Origin: Thiodiazotropha sp040507035
Lineage (GTDB): Bacteria > Pseudomonadota > Gammaproteobacteria > Chromatiales > Chromatiaceae
Direction: 5' to 3'
Length of the DNA stretch: 64,000 nt
NCBI GenBank assembly: GCA_040507035.1
Contig: JBEVVR010000056.1
Span: forward strand, 1 to 64,000
Position 1 is the stretch's first letter; every line of letters begins with the position of its first letter. The position numbers and the translations under genes are program-made. Shown in pieces: positions 27,329 to 35,647 of this stretch. A model generated the notes under the pieces. The model saw nothing but the letters and a program-made list of their open reading frames with translations, was not told where the DNA came from and ran no database searches.

Positions 27329-28086
27329 GTTTGAGACTTCTTAGGTTAAAGCGGTACCTGTGGACGAGCTGGTTATTGATCTGGCTGATCCCGGCAATCA
27401 GTGAAGCGGAAGAGGACTATCAACGGGTCCAGGTGACGGCTCCCTACATCGAGATGCATACCGGGCCGGGTAGCTCTTACCCCATCATCTATGTGGTCGA
27501 GCGTTCGGAGTGGGTCGAGATCCGCAAGCGCCGCACCGACTGGTTTCAGGTCTACACTCGGCGTGGACGTTCGGGTTGGGTCAGTCTAGAACAGATGCGC
27601 CAGACCCAGACCGAGGATGGTGAGCGTTTGCATCTGCCATCCTATAGCCAGGATGATTTCAGGAACAGACGTTGGGAGTTCGGCTTTTTCGGCGGTGAAA
27701 TGGAGGGCGCCACCCTGCTTGGTGTCTACAGTGGCTTCTCGTTCAATGAAAACCTCTCTACCGAGCTCAGTCTTTCCCAGGCCTTGGGTGATTTCTCCAG
27801 CGAATATCAGTTTGATGTCAACCTGCTCTCCCAACCCTTTCCCGAGTGGACTTATAGTCCCTTCTTTACCTTGGGAGGGGGCATGATACGCACAGAACCC
27901 AAGTCGACCTTGGTTGAGGCAGAGGATCGTACCGACACCACCGCCCATGTAGGCGCCGGCTTGCGTGTCTATCTGACCCGGCGCTTTTTTCTGCGCGCGG
28001 AGTTTCGTCACTACACCGCATTTACCAGTCGCGAAGACAACGAGGAATTTGACCAGTGGAAAATCGGACTCGGTTTCTTTTTCTGA
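27325..28086 (+). CDS. SH3-domain plus outer-membrane beta-barrel protein
   Basis: The start is TTG 27325, overlapping the upstream TGA (TTGA); a second TTG at 27331 is possible. A signal segment (SWLLIWLIPAISEAE) is followed by a bacterial SH3 domain (about 35-95: YIEMHTGPGSSYPIIYVVERSEWVEI, GWVSLEQM). A beta-barrel then ends in KIGLGFFF, a classical C-terminal Phe for outer-membrane insertion. SH3 domains of this type bind peptidoglycan or proteins. It is co-transcribed with the HzsA-like gene and overlaps the next barrel gene by 31 bp. Confidence 0.8.
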   Translation: MSLRLLRLKRYLWTSWLLIWLIPAISEAEEDYQRVQVTAPYIEMHTGPGSSYPIIYVVERSEWVEIRKRRTDWFQVYTRRGRSGWVSLEQMRQTQTEDGERLHLPSYSQDDFRNRRWEFGFFGGEMEGATLLGVYSGFSFNENLSTELSLSQALGDFSSEYQFDVNLLSQPFPEWTYSPFFTLGGGMIRTEPKSTLVEAEDRTDTTAHVGAGLRVYLTRRFFLRAEFRHYTAFTSREDNEEFDQWKIGLGFFF

Positions 28087-28733
28087 GCACAGCATCGCTT
28101 GTGACGGCGCTGACGATGTCGCCATGCATGGCTGAAGAGCCCATCGCCGAGGAACCGATCGGAGAGGGGCTGCGTGACGAGCTGTTGATCGAACCTGAGA
28201 TAGCGCGCAGGGAGATCGTGGAACCAGAGATCGATACCGAGGATTTTGAAATCGGTTTCTTTGTCGGGCTGTTGAATATCGAGGACTTTGGCACCAGCGG
28301 TGTCTACGGAGCCCGTTTGGCCTATCATCTCACCGACTCGATCTTCATCGAGGCGGCTGTCGGCACCGCCGAGGCCAAGGAGACCAGTTTCGAGGAGTTG
28401 GGTGGCGATATCCAGCTGCTCACCGATGATGAACGGGATTTTACCTACTACAACCTATCCGTGGGATACAACCTGCTGCCGGGGGAGGTGTTCCTGGGCA
28501 ACAAATATGCTTTCAACAGTCACTTTTATGTGATCGGTGGAGCCGGCAGCACACGCTTTGCCGGCGATGACGAGTTCACGGTCAACCTTGGCGCGGGATA
28601 TCGTCTGTTGATCACCGATTGGTTGTCCCTGCATCTCGATGTCAGGGACCATATGTTCGAGTCGGACCTGCTGGGAGAGACGAAGACGATCCACAACTTC
28701 GAGCTCAGCGGTGGCCTGACCTACTTCTTTTGA
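28056..28733 (+). CDS. Outer-membrane beta-barrel protein (OMP_myx_plus-like)
   Basis: A GTG start at 28056 gives a 225-residue product with a signal peptide (LVTALTMSPCMAEEP), a repetitive Glu/Pro/Ile linker (about 27-62) and an eight-strand-like barrel ending GLTYFF. The DIQLLTDDERDFTYYNLSVGYNLLPGE segment fits the barrel family shared with Myxococcus Glt outer-membrane proteins (TIGR04565-like). That assignment is from memory of the family. It overlaps the upstream SH3-barrel gene by 31 bp, so the two barrels may form a pair, and it lies 10 bp before the thioredoxin gene. Confidence 0.75.
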   Translation: MENRTRFLFLSTASLVTALTMSPCMAEEPIAEEPIGEGLRDELLIEPEIARREIVEPEIDTEDFEIGFFVGLLNIEDFGTSGVYGARLAYHLTDSIFIEAAVGTAEAKETSFEELGGDIQLLTDDERDFTYYNLSVGYNLLPGEVFLGNKYAFNSHFYVIGGAGSTRFAGDDEFTVNLGAGYRLLITDWLSLHLDVRDHMFESDLLGETKTIHNFELSGGLTYFF

Positions 28734-28743
28734 GGGAATAACG

Positions 28744-29262
28744 ATGTTGAGTAAACGCCAAGTCCTAAACCGATTGCAGCCGCTGATCCTGGCTGCTGTC
28801 TGCGTGGTGCTTGCCTGCGGGGATGCGCTTGCGGCCAAAACCACCCCCATGGCACCCGATTTCACACTGAAAAGCAGTGAGGGTGTGAACCTGAAGCTGA
28901 GCGAGCTGAGGGGGCAGGTGGTGATGGTCAACTTCTGGGCGTCCTGGTGCGGACCCTGCCGCCAGGAGATGCCGTTGCTGCAACAGCTCTTTGAACGCTA
29001 CCAATCCCTTGGCTTTACCCTGCTGGGGGTCAACGTGGATGAGGACAGGGCCGCTGCCGATAAGATGTTGAAGGATCTCCCGGTGAGTTTCCCGATCCTC
29101 TACGACGACACCAGCCGGGTGAGCAAGGAGTACCAGGTCAAGGCGATGCCGAGTACCTTCATGGTCGACCGGGATGGCCGCATACGCTATCTCCACAAGG
29201 GTTATAAGCCGGGCTATGAAGAGGATTACCAGCAGCAGATCCGCGAACTGTTGCGTGAGTGA
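28744..29262 (+). CDS. TlpA/ResA-like periplasmic thioredoxin
   Basis: The product has 172 residues, with a signal or anchor sequence (LILAAVCVVLACGDALA; the Cys could be lipidated) and a TlpA-like fold with WASWCGPC active site (Cys69, Cys72), a cis-Pro in KAMPSTF and VDRDGRIRYLHKGYK. Such proteins reduce apocytochrome c cysteines or other exported thiols. It lies between the barrel gene and DUF4266. Its neighbours include four heme-binding exported proteins, so a role in their maturation is reasonable, but a redox role toward the Cys-rich tail of the DUF4266 protein is also possible. Confidence 0.88.
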   Translation: MLSKRQVLNRLQPLILAAVCVVLACGDALAAKTTPMAPDFTLKSSEGVNLKLSELRGQVVMVNFWASWCGPCRQEMPLLQQLFERYQSLGFTLLGVNVDEDRAAADKMLKDLPVSFPILYDDTSRVSKEYQVKAMPSTFMVDRDGRIRYLHKGYKPGYEEDYQQQIRELLRE

Positions 29263-29273
29263 TTTTCGAGCAG

Positions 29274-29510
29274 ATGAAGACCATGCGACAAACAGCCTGG
29301 AAGTTCCTGTTCTCACTCTGCGTGCTTGGCGCGGCAGGGTGCAGTATCGAACCCTGGGTTCAGCCCTATGAGCGGGCCCATCTGGCCGATCCGATCATGA
29401 GTTTTGAACGTGATCCCATTGCCGGTTCCTACCGGCACCATGTCTATCAGACCCGGGAGGCGGCCCGTGGCGCCGAGGGCGGCGGTGGAGGGGGTTGTGG
29501 CTGTAACTAG
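29274..29510 (+). CDS. DUF4266 small lipoprotein
   Basis: I chose ATG 29274, giving 78 residues with the lipobox GAAGC. GTG 29259 is in frame but less likely. The mature part has the family pattern VQPYERAHLADPIM and FERDPIAGSYRHHVYQTREAARG, and ends in a Gly run followed by CGCN. The family is known to sit with DUF3570 barrels, thioredoxins and ApbE, as here. The conserved Cys pair at the C-terminus suggests metal or redox chemistry. The exact function is unknown. Confidence 0.85.
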   Translation: MKTMRQTAWKFLFSLCVLGAAGCSIEPWVQPYERAHLADPIMSFERDPIAGSYRHHVYQTREAARGAEGGGGGGCGCN

Positions 29511-29517
29511 AGATTCC

Positions 29518-30672
29518 ATGCCTTCGCGACCGATCTCTCAGCAGCTTGTGCTTGGTCTCGCTCTGCTTTTGTTGTTGAGCTACAGCTTGGGGCTGCATGC
29601 CACGGTGCTTCCGGATGATCGGGCGGATGTGATGTATCACCGTTACGATGGCGGTGGAGTGGAAGTGGACGGTCCATCGATCCTGGTGCGCAAGTCCTTC
29701 GGCGGCAACATTTCCCTGAACGCCAACTATTATGTCGATTCCATATCCAGCGCCTCGGTGGATGTGGTCAGCACGGCGTCGCCCTATACCGAGGAGCGTA
29801 CCGAAACCAGTTTGGCAATGGACTACCTCCACAACAAGACGCTGATGAGCCTGGCGGTTACCAGGAGTGACGAGAGTGACTACCAGGCCGAAACCGGCAG
29901 CTTCTCCGTCAGTCACGATATGTTTGGCGACCTCACCACCGTTTCCCTGGGTTATGCGGTGGGCAACGACGATATCAGCCGTAACGGTGACAGCGAATTC
30001 GGGGAGTCCATCAAGCGCCAGAACTACCGTATCGGTGTCAGCCAGATATTGACCAAGGAGAGTATCCTCGATATCGATTTTGAGACCATCACAGACGAGG
30101 GCTTTCTGAGTAATCCCTATCGTTCCTACCGCTTCCTCGATCCGCTGAGCGCGAACGGTTACGGATTTCTACCCGAGCGCTATCCGCAGACTCGAACCAG
30201 TAACGCCTTTGCCATGCGCCTGAAATACTATCTCCCTTATCGCGCCGCCATCAGTGGCGAATACCGCTATTTCAACGACACCTGGGGGATTGACGCGCAT
30301 AATCTTGAATTCGGCTACACCCACCCGTTACCGGAGGATTGGGTGGTGGATCTCCGCTACCGCTACTACACTCAAACCGCGGCCGACTTCTATAGCGATC
30401 TCTTCTCGCGTCAGAACGAACAGAACTTCCTGGCACGAGACAAGGAGCTGAGCACCTTTCAGAGCCACACTCTCGGTCTCATGGTCAGCTACGCGTTCAA
30501 ACCGGCGGGATGGCAGTTCATCGATAACGGCAGTCTCAATCTCTCAGTTGATTTGATCCGTTTCAATTATGACGATTTCCGCGACATCTCCGACGGAGGT
30601 GTTGCCGGCGAGGAGCCCTTCTACTCGTTTACCGCCAATGTGATCAAGGCCTTCGTTTCGGTCTGGTATTGA
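29518..30672 (+). CDS. DUF3570 outer-membrane protein
   Basis: From ATG 29518 the product has 384 residues: a signal peptide (ALLLLLSYSLGLHA), then YHRYDGGGVEVDGPSILVRK and a long series of amphipathic beta-strands ending in VSVWY. The ATG at 29404 lies inside the DUF4266 gene and is rejected. It starts 7 bp after the DUF4266 stop and is the last gene of the plus-strand operon beginning at 24692. The family is linked to DUF4266 across many gammaproteobacteria. It probably forms an outer-membrane barrel for the DUF4266 lipoprotein. Confidence 0.88.
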   Translation: MPSRPISQQLVLGLALLLLLSYSLGLHATVLPDDRADVMYHRYDGGGVEVDGPSILVRKSFGGNISLNANYYVDSISSASVDVVSTASPYTEERTETSLAMDYLHNKTLMSLAVTRSDESDYQAETGSFSVSHDMFGDLTTVSLGYAVGNDDISRNGDSEFGESIKRQNYRIGVSQILTKESILDIDFETITDEGFLSNPYRSYRFLDPLSANGYGFLPERYPQTRTSNAFAMRLKYYLPYRAAISGEYRYFNDTWGIDAHNLEFGYTHPLPEDWVVDLRYRYYTQTAADFYSDLFSRQNEQNFLARDKELSTFQSHTLGLMVSYAFKPAGWQFIDNGSLNLSVDLIRFNYDDFRDISDGGVAGEEPFYSFTANVIKAFVSVWY

Positions 30673-30710
30673 GCACTCTTTACCCGGGATTGCCCTAAAC
30701 AAACTCGATT

Positions 30711-30773
30711 GGTGGGGCAGGGCCCCACCTTACACCTTAGTTTCGATCAGGTCGGGTAGAGCCCTGCCCCACC
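30711..30773. repeat. 13-bp inverted repeat, GGTGGGGCAGGGC type
   Basis: GGTGGGGCAGGGC (30711-30723) and GCCCTGCCCCACC (30761-30773) are perfect reverse complements separated by 37 bp. It lies 38 bp after the DUF3570 stop and before yajC. No T-run follows, so it is more like a dispersed intergenic repeat than a terminator. Confidence 0.7.
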
Positions 30774-30923
30774 GTTGTGGTTAATTAGGGTGGAACTATT
30801 CAAAAAGTCCACATAGGCCTGCTTCTTTCTGCCTTCTGTGTCATAATCGGCCGCTGATTTTTCAGCGCAGGACAGAATCTGCCTGACGGACACAGTTTTG
30901 ACCCGATCAAGAGGTTTGTAGAA

Positions 30924-31253
30924 ATGAATTTTTTTATATCTGATGCGTTTGCACAGGCGCCGGCCGGCGGGGAGACGAGTGCCATTACCGGGTTGCTGCC
31001 CCTGGTGATATTCGGTGCCGTGCTCTACTTCCTGATGATTCGTCCCCAGGTAAAGCGCCAGAAGGAGCATAAAAAGATGGTAGAGGCCCTGGCCAAGGGC
31101 GATGAGGTGGTGACTGTCGGTGGCATGGCGGGGAAGATCACCGATCTCGGGGAGAACTTTCTGCTCCTCGAAGTATCTGACAGTACCGCGGTGAAGATTC
31201 GCAGACAGGCTGTCGATTCGGTGCTACCCAAGGGTTCTTTGAAAGAGCTTTAG
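30924..31253 (+). CDS. yajC: Preprotein translocase subunit YajC
   Basis: The 109-residue membrane protein has a short N-terminus with the sequence FISDAFAQAP, one helix (LLPLVIFGAVLYFLMIRP) and a basic cytoplasmic domain (VKRQKEHKKMVEALAKGDEVVTVGGMAG). YajC associates with SecDF and SecYEG during protein export. It precedes secD by 52 bp. An AAGAGG sequence precedes the ATG. The usual upstream tgt and queA genes are absent; the DUF3570 operon lies there instead. Confidence 0.95.
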   Translation: MNFFISDAFAQAPAGGETSAITGLLPLVIFGAVLYFLMIRPQVKRQKEHKKMVEALAKGDEVVTVGGMAGKITDLGENFLLLEVSDSTAVKIRRQAVDSVLPKGSLKEL

Positions 31254-31305
31254 TTGCCAGCCCATAGAGCAGTTTCCAACTCAGTCCATAACTTTTGAAA
31301 GTAAG

Positions 31306-33162
31306 ATGAACCAATACCCACTTTGGAAAAACCTGATGGTTTTGATAGTGGTCCTGCTGGGCGGGCTCTTTGCCTTGCCTAATGTTTTCGACCAGGACCC
31401 ATCCATGGAGATCTCCGCGCAGCGCGAAGCCGTTATCGACCAGAGCACCGAGTCCCGGGTGCAACAGGCGCTGGATAAGGTGGGCATCACGGTCAAGGGG
31501 ATGACCCAGAAAGAGAACGGCAAACTGCTGGTGCGCTTTGCCAGTTCCGAGGATCAACTCAAGTCGATCGACCTGGTAGCCGCGGAGCTGGGTGAGAACT
31601 ACACACCGGCCTTGACCCTCTCCCCAGATCTTCCCGACTGGCTGGTTGGTCTGGGTGCGCAACCGATGTATCTGGGACTCGATCTCAGAGGCGGTATTCA
31701 TGTGCTCATCGATGTGGACATGGATGCGGCGATTGAGCAGGCGGCCGAACGTTACAGTGGTGACATACGCACCCTGCTACGGGAGAAAAAGCTGCGCTAT
31801 ACCCGTATCAGCCGGGAAAAAGACCAGGTTGTGGTCAAATTCAACAACACAGAGAAGCGTGACCAGGCATCGGATCTGATCGGTAACGAGTTCCGCTCCC
31901 TTAATTTGGCCAGCGTCGATGAGCCAGATGCGTTTCTGCTGCGTGTCTCCCTCTCTCCGGCGGAGCAGCAGGAGGTACAGCGCTTCGCTCTGCAGCAAAA
32001 CATCACCACCCTGCGTAATCGGGTCAACGCCCTCGGCATCGCCGAACCGCTGATTCAGCAACAGGGTAACCGGCGAATCGTGGTGCAACTGCCCGGTGCC
32101 CAGGACCCGGCAAAGGTGAAGGAGCTACTGGGTGCCACCGCGACCCTGGAGTACCGCCTGGCGGATACCGAGCACAGTGTGGAGGATGCGGTTAACGGCC
32201 GTGTTCCTCCCGGGGCCAGCCTCTACTACGAGCGGGATGGCCAGGCTGTATTGCTGAAAAAACGGGTGATTGTCACCGGAAACCAGATCGTCGACGCCTC
32301 CTCGGGTCTCGATCAGCAGACCGGTCAGCCGGCGGTCTTTGTCAGTCTGGATGGGGTCGGCGCCAAGCGCATGCGACGCACGACCAATGAGAACGTGGGC
32401 AAGCCGATGGCGGTGGTCTTTATCGAGAACCGCAGCACCACGCGGATGGTAGACGGCAAGCCGGTAAAGGTTAAAAAGCGGGTAGAGGAGGTGATCTCCA
32501 TCGCTACGATCAGAGAGGCGTTCGGTAGACGCTTTCAGACCACCGGGCTCGACACCACGGAGGAGGCAAGGGACCTGGCGCTGTTGTTGCGGGCCGGTGC
32601 CCTGGCCGCGCCGATCGAGATCGTAGAAGAGCGTACCATCGGTCCCAGCCTGGGACAGGACAGTATCGACCAGGGCTTTAAGTCGGTGGTCATCGGCCTG
32701 GTCCTGGTGATGATCTTCATGGCCGTCTACTACCGGGTATTCGGGCTGGTGGCGGATATGGCGCTGGTGATGAATCTGGTGTTGATCGTGGCGATCCTCT
32801 CCATGTTGCAGGCCACCCTGACCCTGCCGGGTATCGCCGGTATCGTCTTGACCGTGGGTATGGCGGTGGATGCGAATGTGCTCATATTCCAGAGAATCCG
32901 CGAAGAGATAGCCAACGGTAACTCACCCCAGGCGAGTATCCAGGCCGGCTATGAGAAGGCCTTCTCCACCATCATAGATGCCAATATCACCACCCTGATT
33001 GCCGCCGTGGTGCTCTTCAGTTTCGGTACCGGACCGATCAAGGGCTTTGCGGTGACCCTGGCAATCGGTATCTGTACCTCCATGTTCACCGCAATCATCG
33101 GTACCCGCGCTGTGATCAATCTGATTTACGGTCGCAAACGTATCAAAGCATTGGCGATATAG
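31306..33162 (+). CDS. secD: Protein translocase subunit SecD
   Basis: SecD uses the proton motive force to complete protein translocation in the periplasm. The 618-residue protein has an N-terminal helix, a large periplasmic P1 region, the LGLDLRGGIHVLIDVD motif near 120, and six helices in all. The conserved GMAVDANVLIFQRIREE segment sits in the fourth helix and carries the proton-pathway Asp. The length fits the gammaproteobacterial form. It is followed by secF after 12 bp. Confidence 0.97.
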   Translation: MNQYPLWKNLMVLIVVLLGGLFALPNVFDQDPSMEISAQREAVIDQSTESRVQQALDKVGITVKGMTQKENGKLLVRFASSEDQLKSIDLVAAELGENYTPALTLSPDLPDWLVGLGAQPMYLGLDLRGGIHVLIDVDMDAAIEQAAERYSGDIRTLLREKKLRYTRISREKDQVVVKFNNTEKRDQASDLIGNEFRSLNLASVDEPDAFLLRVSLSPAEQQEVQRFALQQNITTLRNRVNALGIAEPLIQQQGNRRIVVQLPGAQDPAKVKELLGATATLEYRLADTEHSVEDAVNGRVPPGASLYYERDGQAVLLKKRVIVTGNQIVDASSGLDQQTGQPAVFVSLDGVGAKRMRRTTNENVGKPMAVVFIENRSTTRMVDGKPVKVKKRVEEVISIATIREAFGRRFQTTGLDTTEEARDLALLLRAGALAAPIEIVEERTIGPSLGQDSIDQGFKSVVIGLVLVMIFMAVYYRVFGLVADMALVMNLVLIVAILSMLQATLTLPGIAGIVLTVGMAVDANVLIFQRIREEIANGNSPQASIQAGYEKAFSTIIDANITTLIAAVVLFSFGTGPIKGFAVTLAIGICTSMFTAIIGTRAVINLIYGRKRIKALAI

Positions 33163-33174
33163 AGGAGTCTTGTC

Positions 33175-34107
33175 ATGCAGATCTTGAAAGATGTACATCT
33201 CGACCTCATGGGCAAGCGTAACATCGCGCTGATTTTCTCCGCCGTATTGCTGCTGATTGCATTGGGCTCGATCATCGTCCGTGGACTCAATTTGGGTGTA
33301 GACTTCACCGGCGGTACCCTGGTCGAAGTAGGTTATCCTCAGGCGGTGGAACTCCCTGTGGTCCGTGAAGCGCTGGCCAAAGATGGTTTTGGCGATGCGG
33401 TGATACAGCACTTTGGCACCTCGAAAGATGTGTTGATCAGGCTGGCACCCCGTGAGGACATAGAGAGTGCGGTACTCAGCGACCGCGCCTTCAGTGCGAT
33501 GCAGGGCATAGATCCCCAGGTGGATCTGCGCCGGGTGGAGTTCGTCGGTCCCCAGGTGGGTGATGAGCTGACCGAGGATGGTGGGCTGGCGATGCTCTAT
33601 GCCTTGATCGGTATCTTGATCTACGTTGGTCTGCGTTTCGAATATCGCTTCGCTGTCGGTTCCGTGATCGCCCTGATACATGATGTGCTGATTACCATCG
33701 GCTTTTTCTCCCTGTTCCAGGTGGAGTTCGATCTGCCGGTGTTGGCCGCGGTGTTGGCGGTGATCGGTTACTCCCTCAATGACACCATCGTGGTCTACGA
33801 TCGGATTCGGGAGAACTTCAGGAAGATCCGCAAGGGTGACGCGGTGCAGATCATCAACACCTCGGTCAATCAAACCCTCTCCCGTACCCTGATTACCTCC
33901 GGCACCACACTGTTGGTGTTGATCGCCCTATTCCTTTTCGGGGGTGAGATCATTCACGGTTTCGCCCTGGCGTTGATCGTGGGTGTGGTGATCGGAACCT
34001 ACTCCTCCATCTACGTGGCGAGTAGCTCGGTGATCTTTATGGGCGTCAGTCGTGCCGATCTGATGCCGGTGCAAAAAGAGGATGGTACGGTAGACGAGAC
34101 GCCCTGA
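33175..34107 (+). CDS. secF: Protein translocase subunit SecF
   Basis: The 310-residue partner of SecD has six hydrophobic helices, the GVDFTGGTLVEVGY motif after the first helix and GYSLNDTIVVYDRIREN in the fourth. It should form the SecDF heterodimer. It ends the yajC-secD-secF operon and converges on a small minus-strand gene (31-bp gap), with no clear terminator between them. Confidence 0.97.
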   Translation: MQILKDVHLDLMGKRNIALIFSAVLLLIALGSIIVRGLNLGVDFTGGTLVEVGYPQAVELPVVREALAKDGFGDAVIQHFGTSKDVLIRLAPREDIESAVLSDRAFSAMQGIDPQVDLRRVEFVGPQVGDELTEDGGLAMLYALIGILIYVGLRFEYRFAVGSVIALIHDVLITIGFFSLFQVEFDLPVLAAVLAVIGYSLNDTIVVYDRIRENFRKIRKGDAVQIINTSVNQTLSRTLITSGTTLLVLIALFLFGGEIIHGFALALIVGVVIGTYSSIYVASSSVIFMGVSRADLMPVQKEDGTVDETP

Positions 34108-34138
34108 GTGATCGAGGCACTACCGGTGTTGTAAGCGG

Positions 34139-34330
34139 TTATTCCAGTTTCGATCGCAGGGCATTTTTCAGCGTCCCAGAAGAGAGCGTGGGTTCGTTAT
34201 CAGAAGTTGTCGCTGCTACCTCTGTCTGCATCTCCAATGAAAACTCCTGCAGCCCGTTCAAGACATCACGCATGATCAGTTCCAGCGCGTGATCGCTCAG
34301 TTTTCTTTTTTTTTCTGGGTCATCGGTCAT
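34139..34330 (-). CDS. Hypothetical 63-aa protein
   Basis: From ATG 34330 the product begins MTDDPEKKRKLSDHALELIMRDV and is charged and probably helical, with no membrane segment. ATG 34360 would add ten residues. No family is recognised. It is convergent with secF. A weak GAGA stands before the chosen ATG. Confidence 0.5.
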   Translation of the reverse strand: MTDDPEKKRKLSDHALELIMRDVLNGLQEFSLEMQTEVAATTSDNEPTLSSGTLKNALRSKLE

Positions 34331-34494
34331 CGTTAGTATCTCATATAAATAGCTAGTCAAATCAGCATGTTGCTTTTAAGTCAACAGTGCCTGTTTGAGT
34401 GCTTACAATCCAACTAACGGTTGTTACTGGTCAATCTTGAGGGGCGACTGGTCGGTTTGGATGAATCTGTGAACAGGATTCGCCAGGATGGGAA

Positions 34495-35292
34495 TTAAGC
34501 GGTCAGTTTACTGTCCAGGTGGGGCAGGATGCGTTTCAGCATGGCGTTGTGGACCTTGATGTTTCCGGCAATGACATTGCCGGTTTCGAGGTAACGTTCG
34601 CCGCCACCGATGTCGGTGACCATGCCACCCGCCTCCCTCACCAGGAGAGCACCGGCAGCAAAGTCCCACTCTTTCAGGCCGAGCTCCCAGAAACCATCGG
34701 TACGTCCGGCGGCGACATAGGCGAAATCGAGGGCGGCAGAACCGGGACGCCGTACACCAGCGCTATCCTTGATCAGCTCCTTGAGCATACCCATGTAGTT
34801 GTCGGTGAATCTGAAGTCCCGGTAGGGCAGGCCGGTACCCAGCAAGGCACCCTCCAGTCCTTTGCGGTTGGAGACCCGGATCTTTCTGTCATTCAGCAGC
34901 GCGCCTTCGCCGCGGCTGGCGGTATACATCTCTTCACTCACCGGGTCGTAGACAACACCGACCTCCAGGCGACCCTTGATCTTGAGTGCGATCGAGACCG
35001 CAAACTGGGGCAGGCCGTGGAGAAAATTGGTGGTACCGTCCAGGGGATCGATGATCCACAGGTGGTCGTCGCTACCCTGTTTGCCGCTCTCTTCCGCGAG
35101 GATCGCATGGTGGGGGAACTTTTCACGCAACAGATTGATGATCACCGCTTCCGCATTGCGGTCGACTTCGGAGACAAAATCGTTGTTGCCTTTATCGCTG
35201 ACGGTCAACCTGTCGAGGCGATTGAAGTTACGGGTGATGACCCGCCCGGCTTCACGGGCGGCACGTACGGCAATGGTGAGCATCGGATTCAT
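34495..35292 (-). CDS. suhB: Inositol-1-monophosphatase SuhB
   Basis: SuhB hydrolyses myo-inositol phosphates and also acts in rRNA antitermination and ribosome biogenesis. I chose ATG 35292 (MNPMLTIAVRAAREAG), giving 265 residues that match the family's start. ATG 35346 adds 18 poor residues. Metal-binding motifs are complete: ILAEESG near 65-70, WIIDPLDGTTNF near 85-95 and WELGLKEWDFAAGALLVREAGG near 210-230. It is divergent from trmJ, which also flanks suhB in E. coli. Confidence 0.95.
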   Translation of the reverse strand: MNPMLTIAVRAAREAGRVITRNFNRLDRLTVSDKGNNDFVSEVDRNAEAVIINLLREKFPHHAILAEESGKQGSDDHLWIIDPLDGTTNFLHGLPQFAVSIALKIKGRLEVGVVYDPVSEEMYTASRGEGALLNDRKIRVSNRKGLEGALLGTGLPYRDFRFTDNYMGMLKELIKDSAGVRRPGSAALDFAYVAAGRTDGFWELGLKEWDFAAGALLVREAGGMVTDIGGGERYLETGNVIAGNIKVHNAMLKRILPHLDSKLTA

Positions 35293-35401
35293 GGGCGGCG
35301 AGGATACAGCAACTGGGGGAATGGTTAAACTACTTAATGTATCCAACTAACCGGCAAGCACCATTTCCATGTAGCGGATAAAATCGTAGATAATGCTCAA
35401 T

Positions 35402-35441
35402 GAGTGTCCGTGAGAAACAGCGAGTATCCGTAAGAAACTTC
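35402..35441. repeat. Two-copy 20-bp tandem repeat
   Basis: Two adjacent 20-bp units (35402-35421 and 35422-35441) agree at 16 of 20 positions. The core is GAGTRTCCGTRAGAAAC. It sits in the suhB/trmJ intergenic region, 17 bp before the larger structured repeat. Confidence 0.6.
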
Positions 35442-35458
35442 GAGTTCTTTTCTAATCC

Positions 35459-35564
35459 GGTGCCTGAGGGTTGTCTTTCTCCGACGCCCCAACAGTACAT
35501 CCCTGTACTGACGGGGCTATCGCGGCATCCCTGCCGCTTCTACGAAAGACAACCCTCAGGCACC
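35459..35564. repeat. Structured 106-bp intergenic repeat with 21-bp terminal inverted repeats
   Basis: A 21-bp arm beginning GGTGCCTGAGGGTTG (35459-35479) has a perfect reverse complement at 35544-35564. Two internal hairpins lie between the arms: CAGTACA-TCCC-TGTACTG (35493-35510) and GCGGCA-TCCC-TGCCGC (35522-35537), both with loop TCCC. A further GCCCC/GGGGC pair (35486-35490, 35513-35517) flanks the first. The RNA would fold as a multi-branched element. No open frame crosses it. It may be a non-autonomous mobile element (MITE-like) or a regulatory RNA. Confidence 0.8.
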
Positions 35565-35647
35565 TATCCGCGTTAACTTGGTTTTAAGATAGACGCCAAC
35601 TGAGTGCGGATGCATACAATCAACAGCAGTAGGAATTCAATTCGCCC

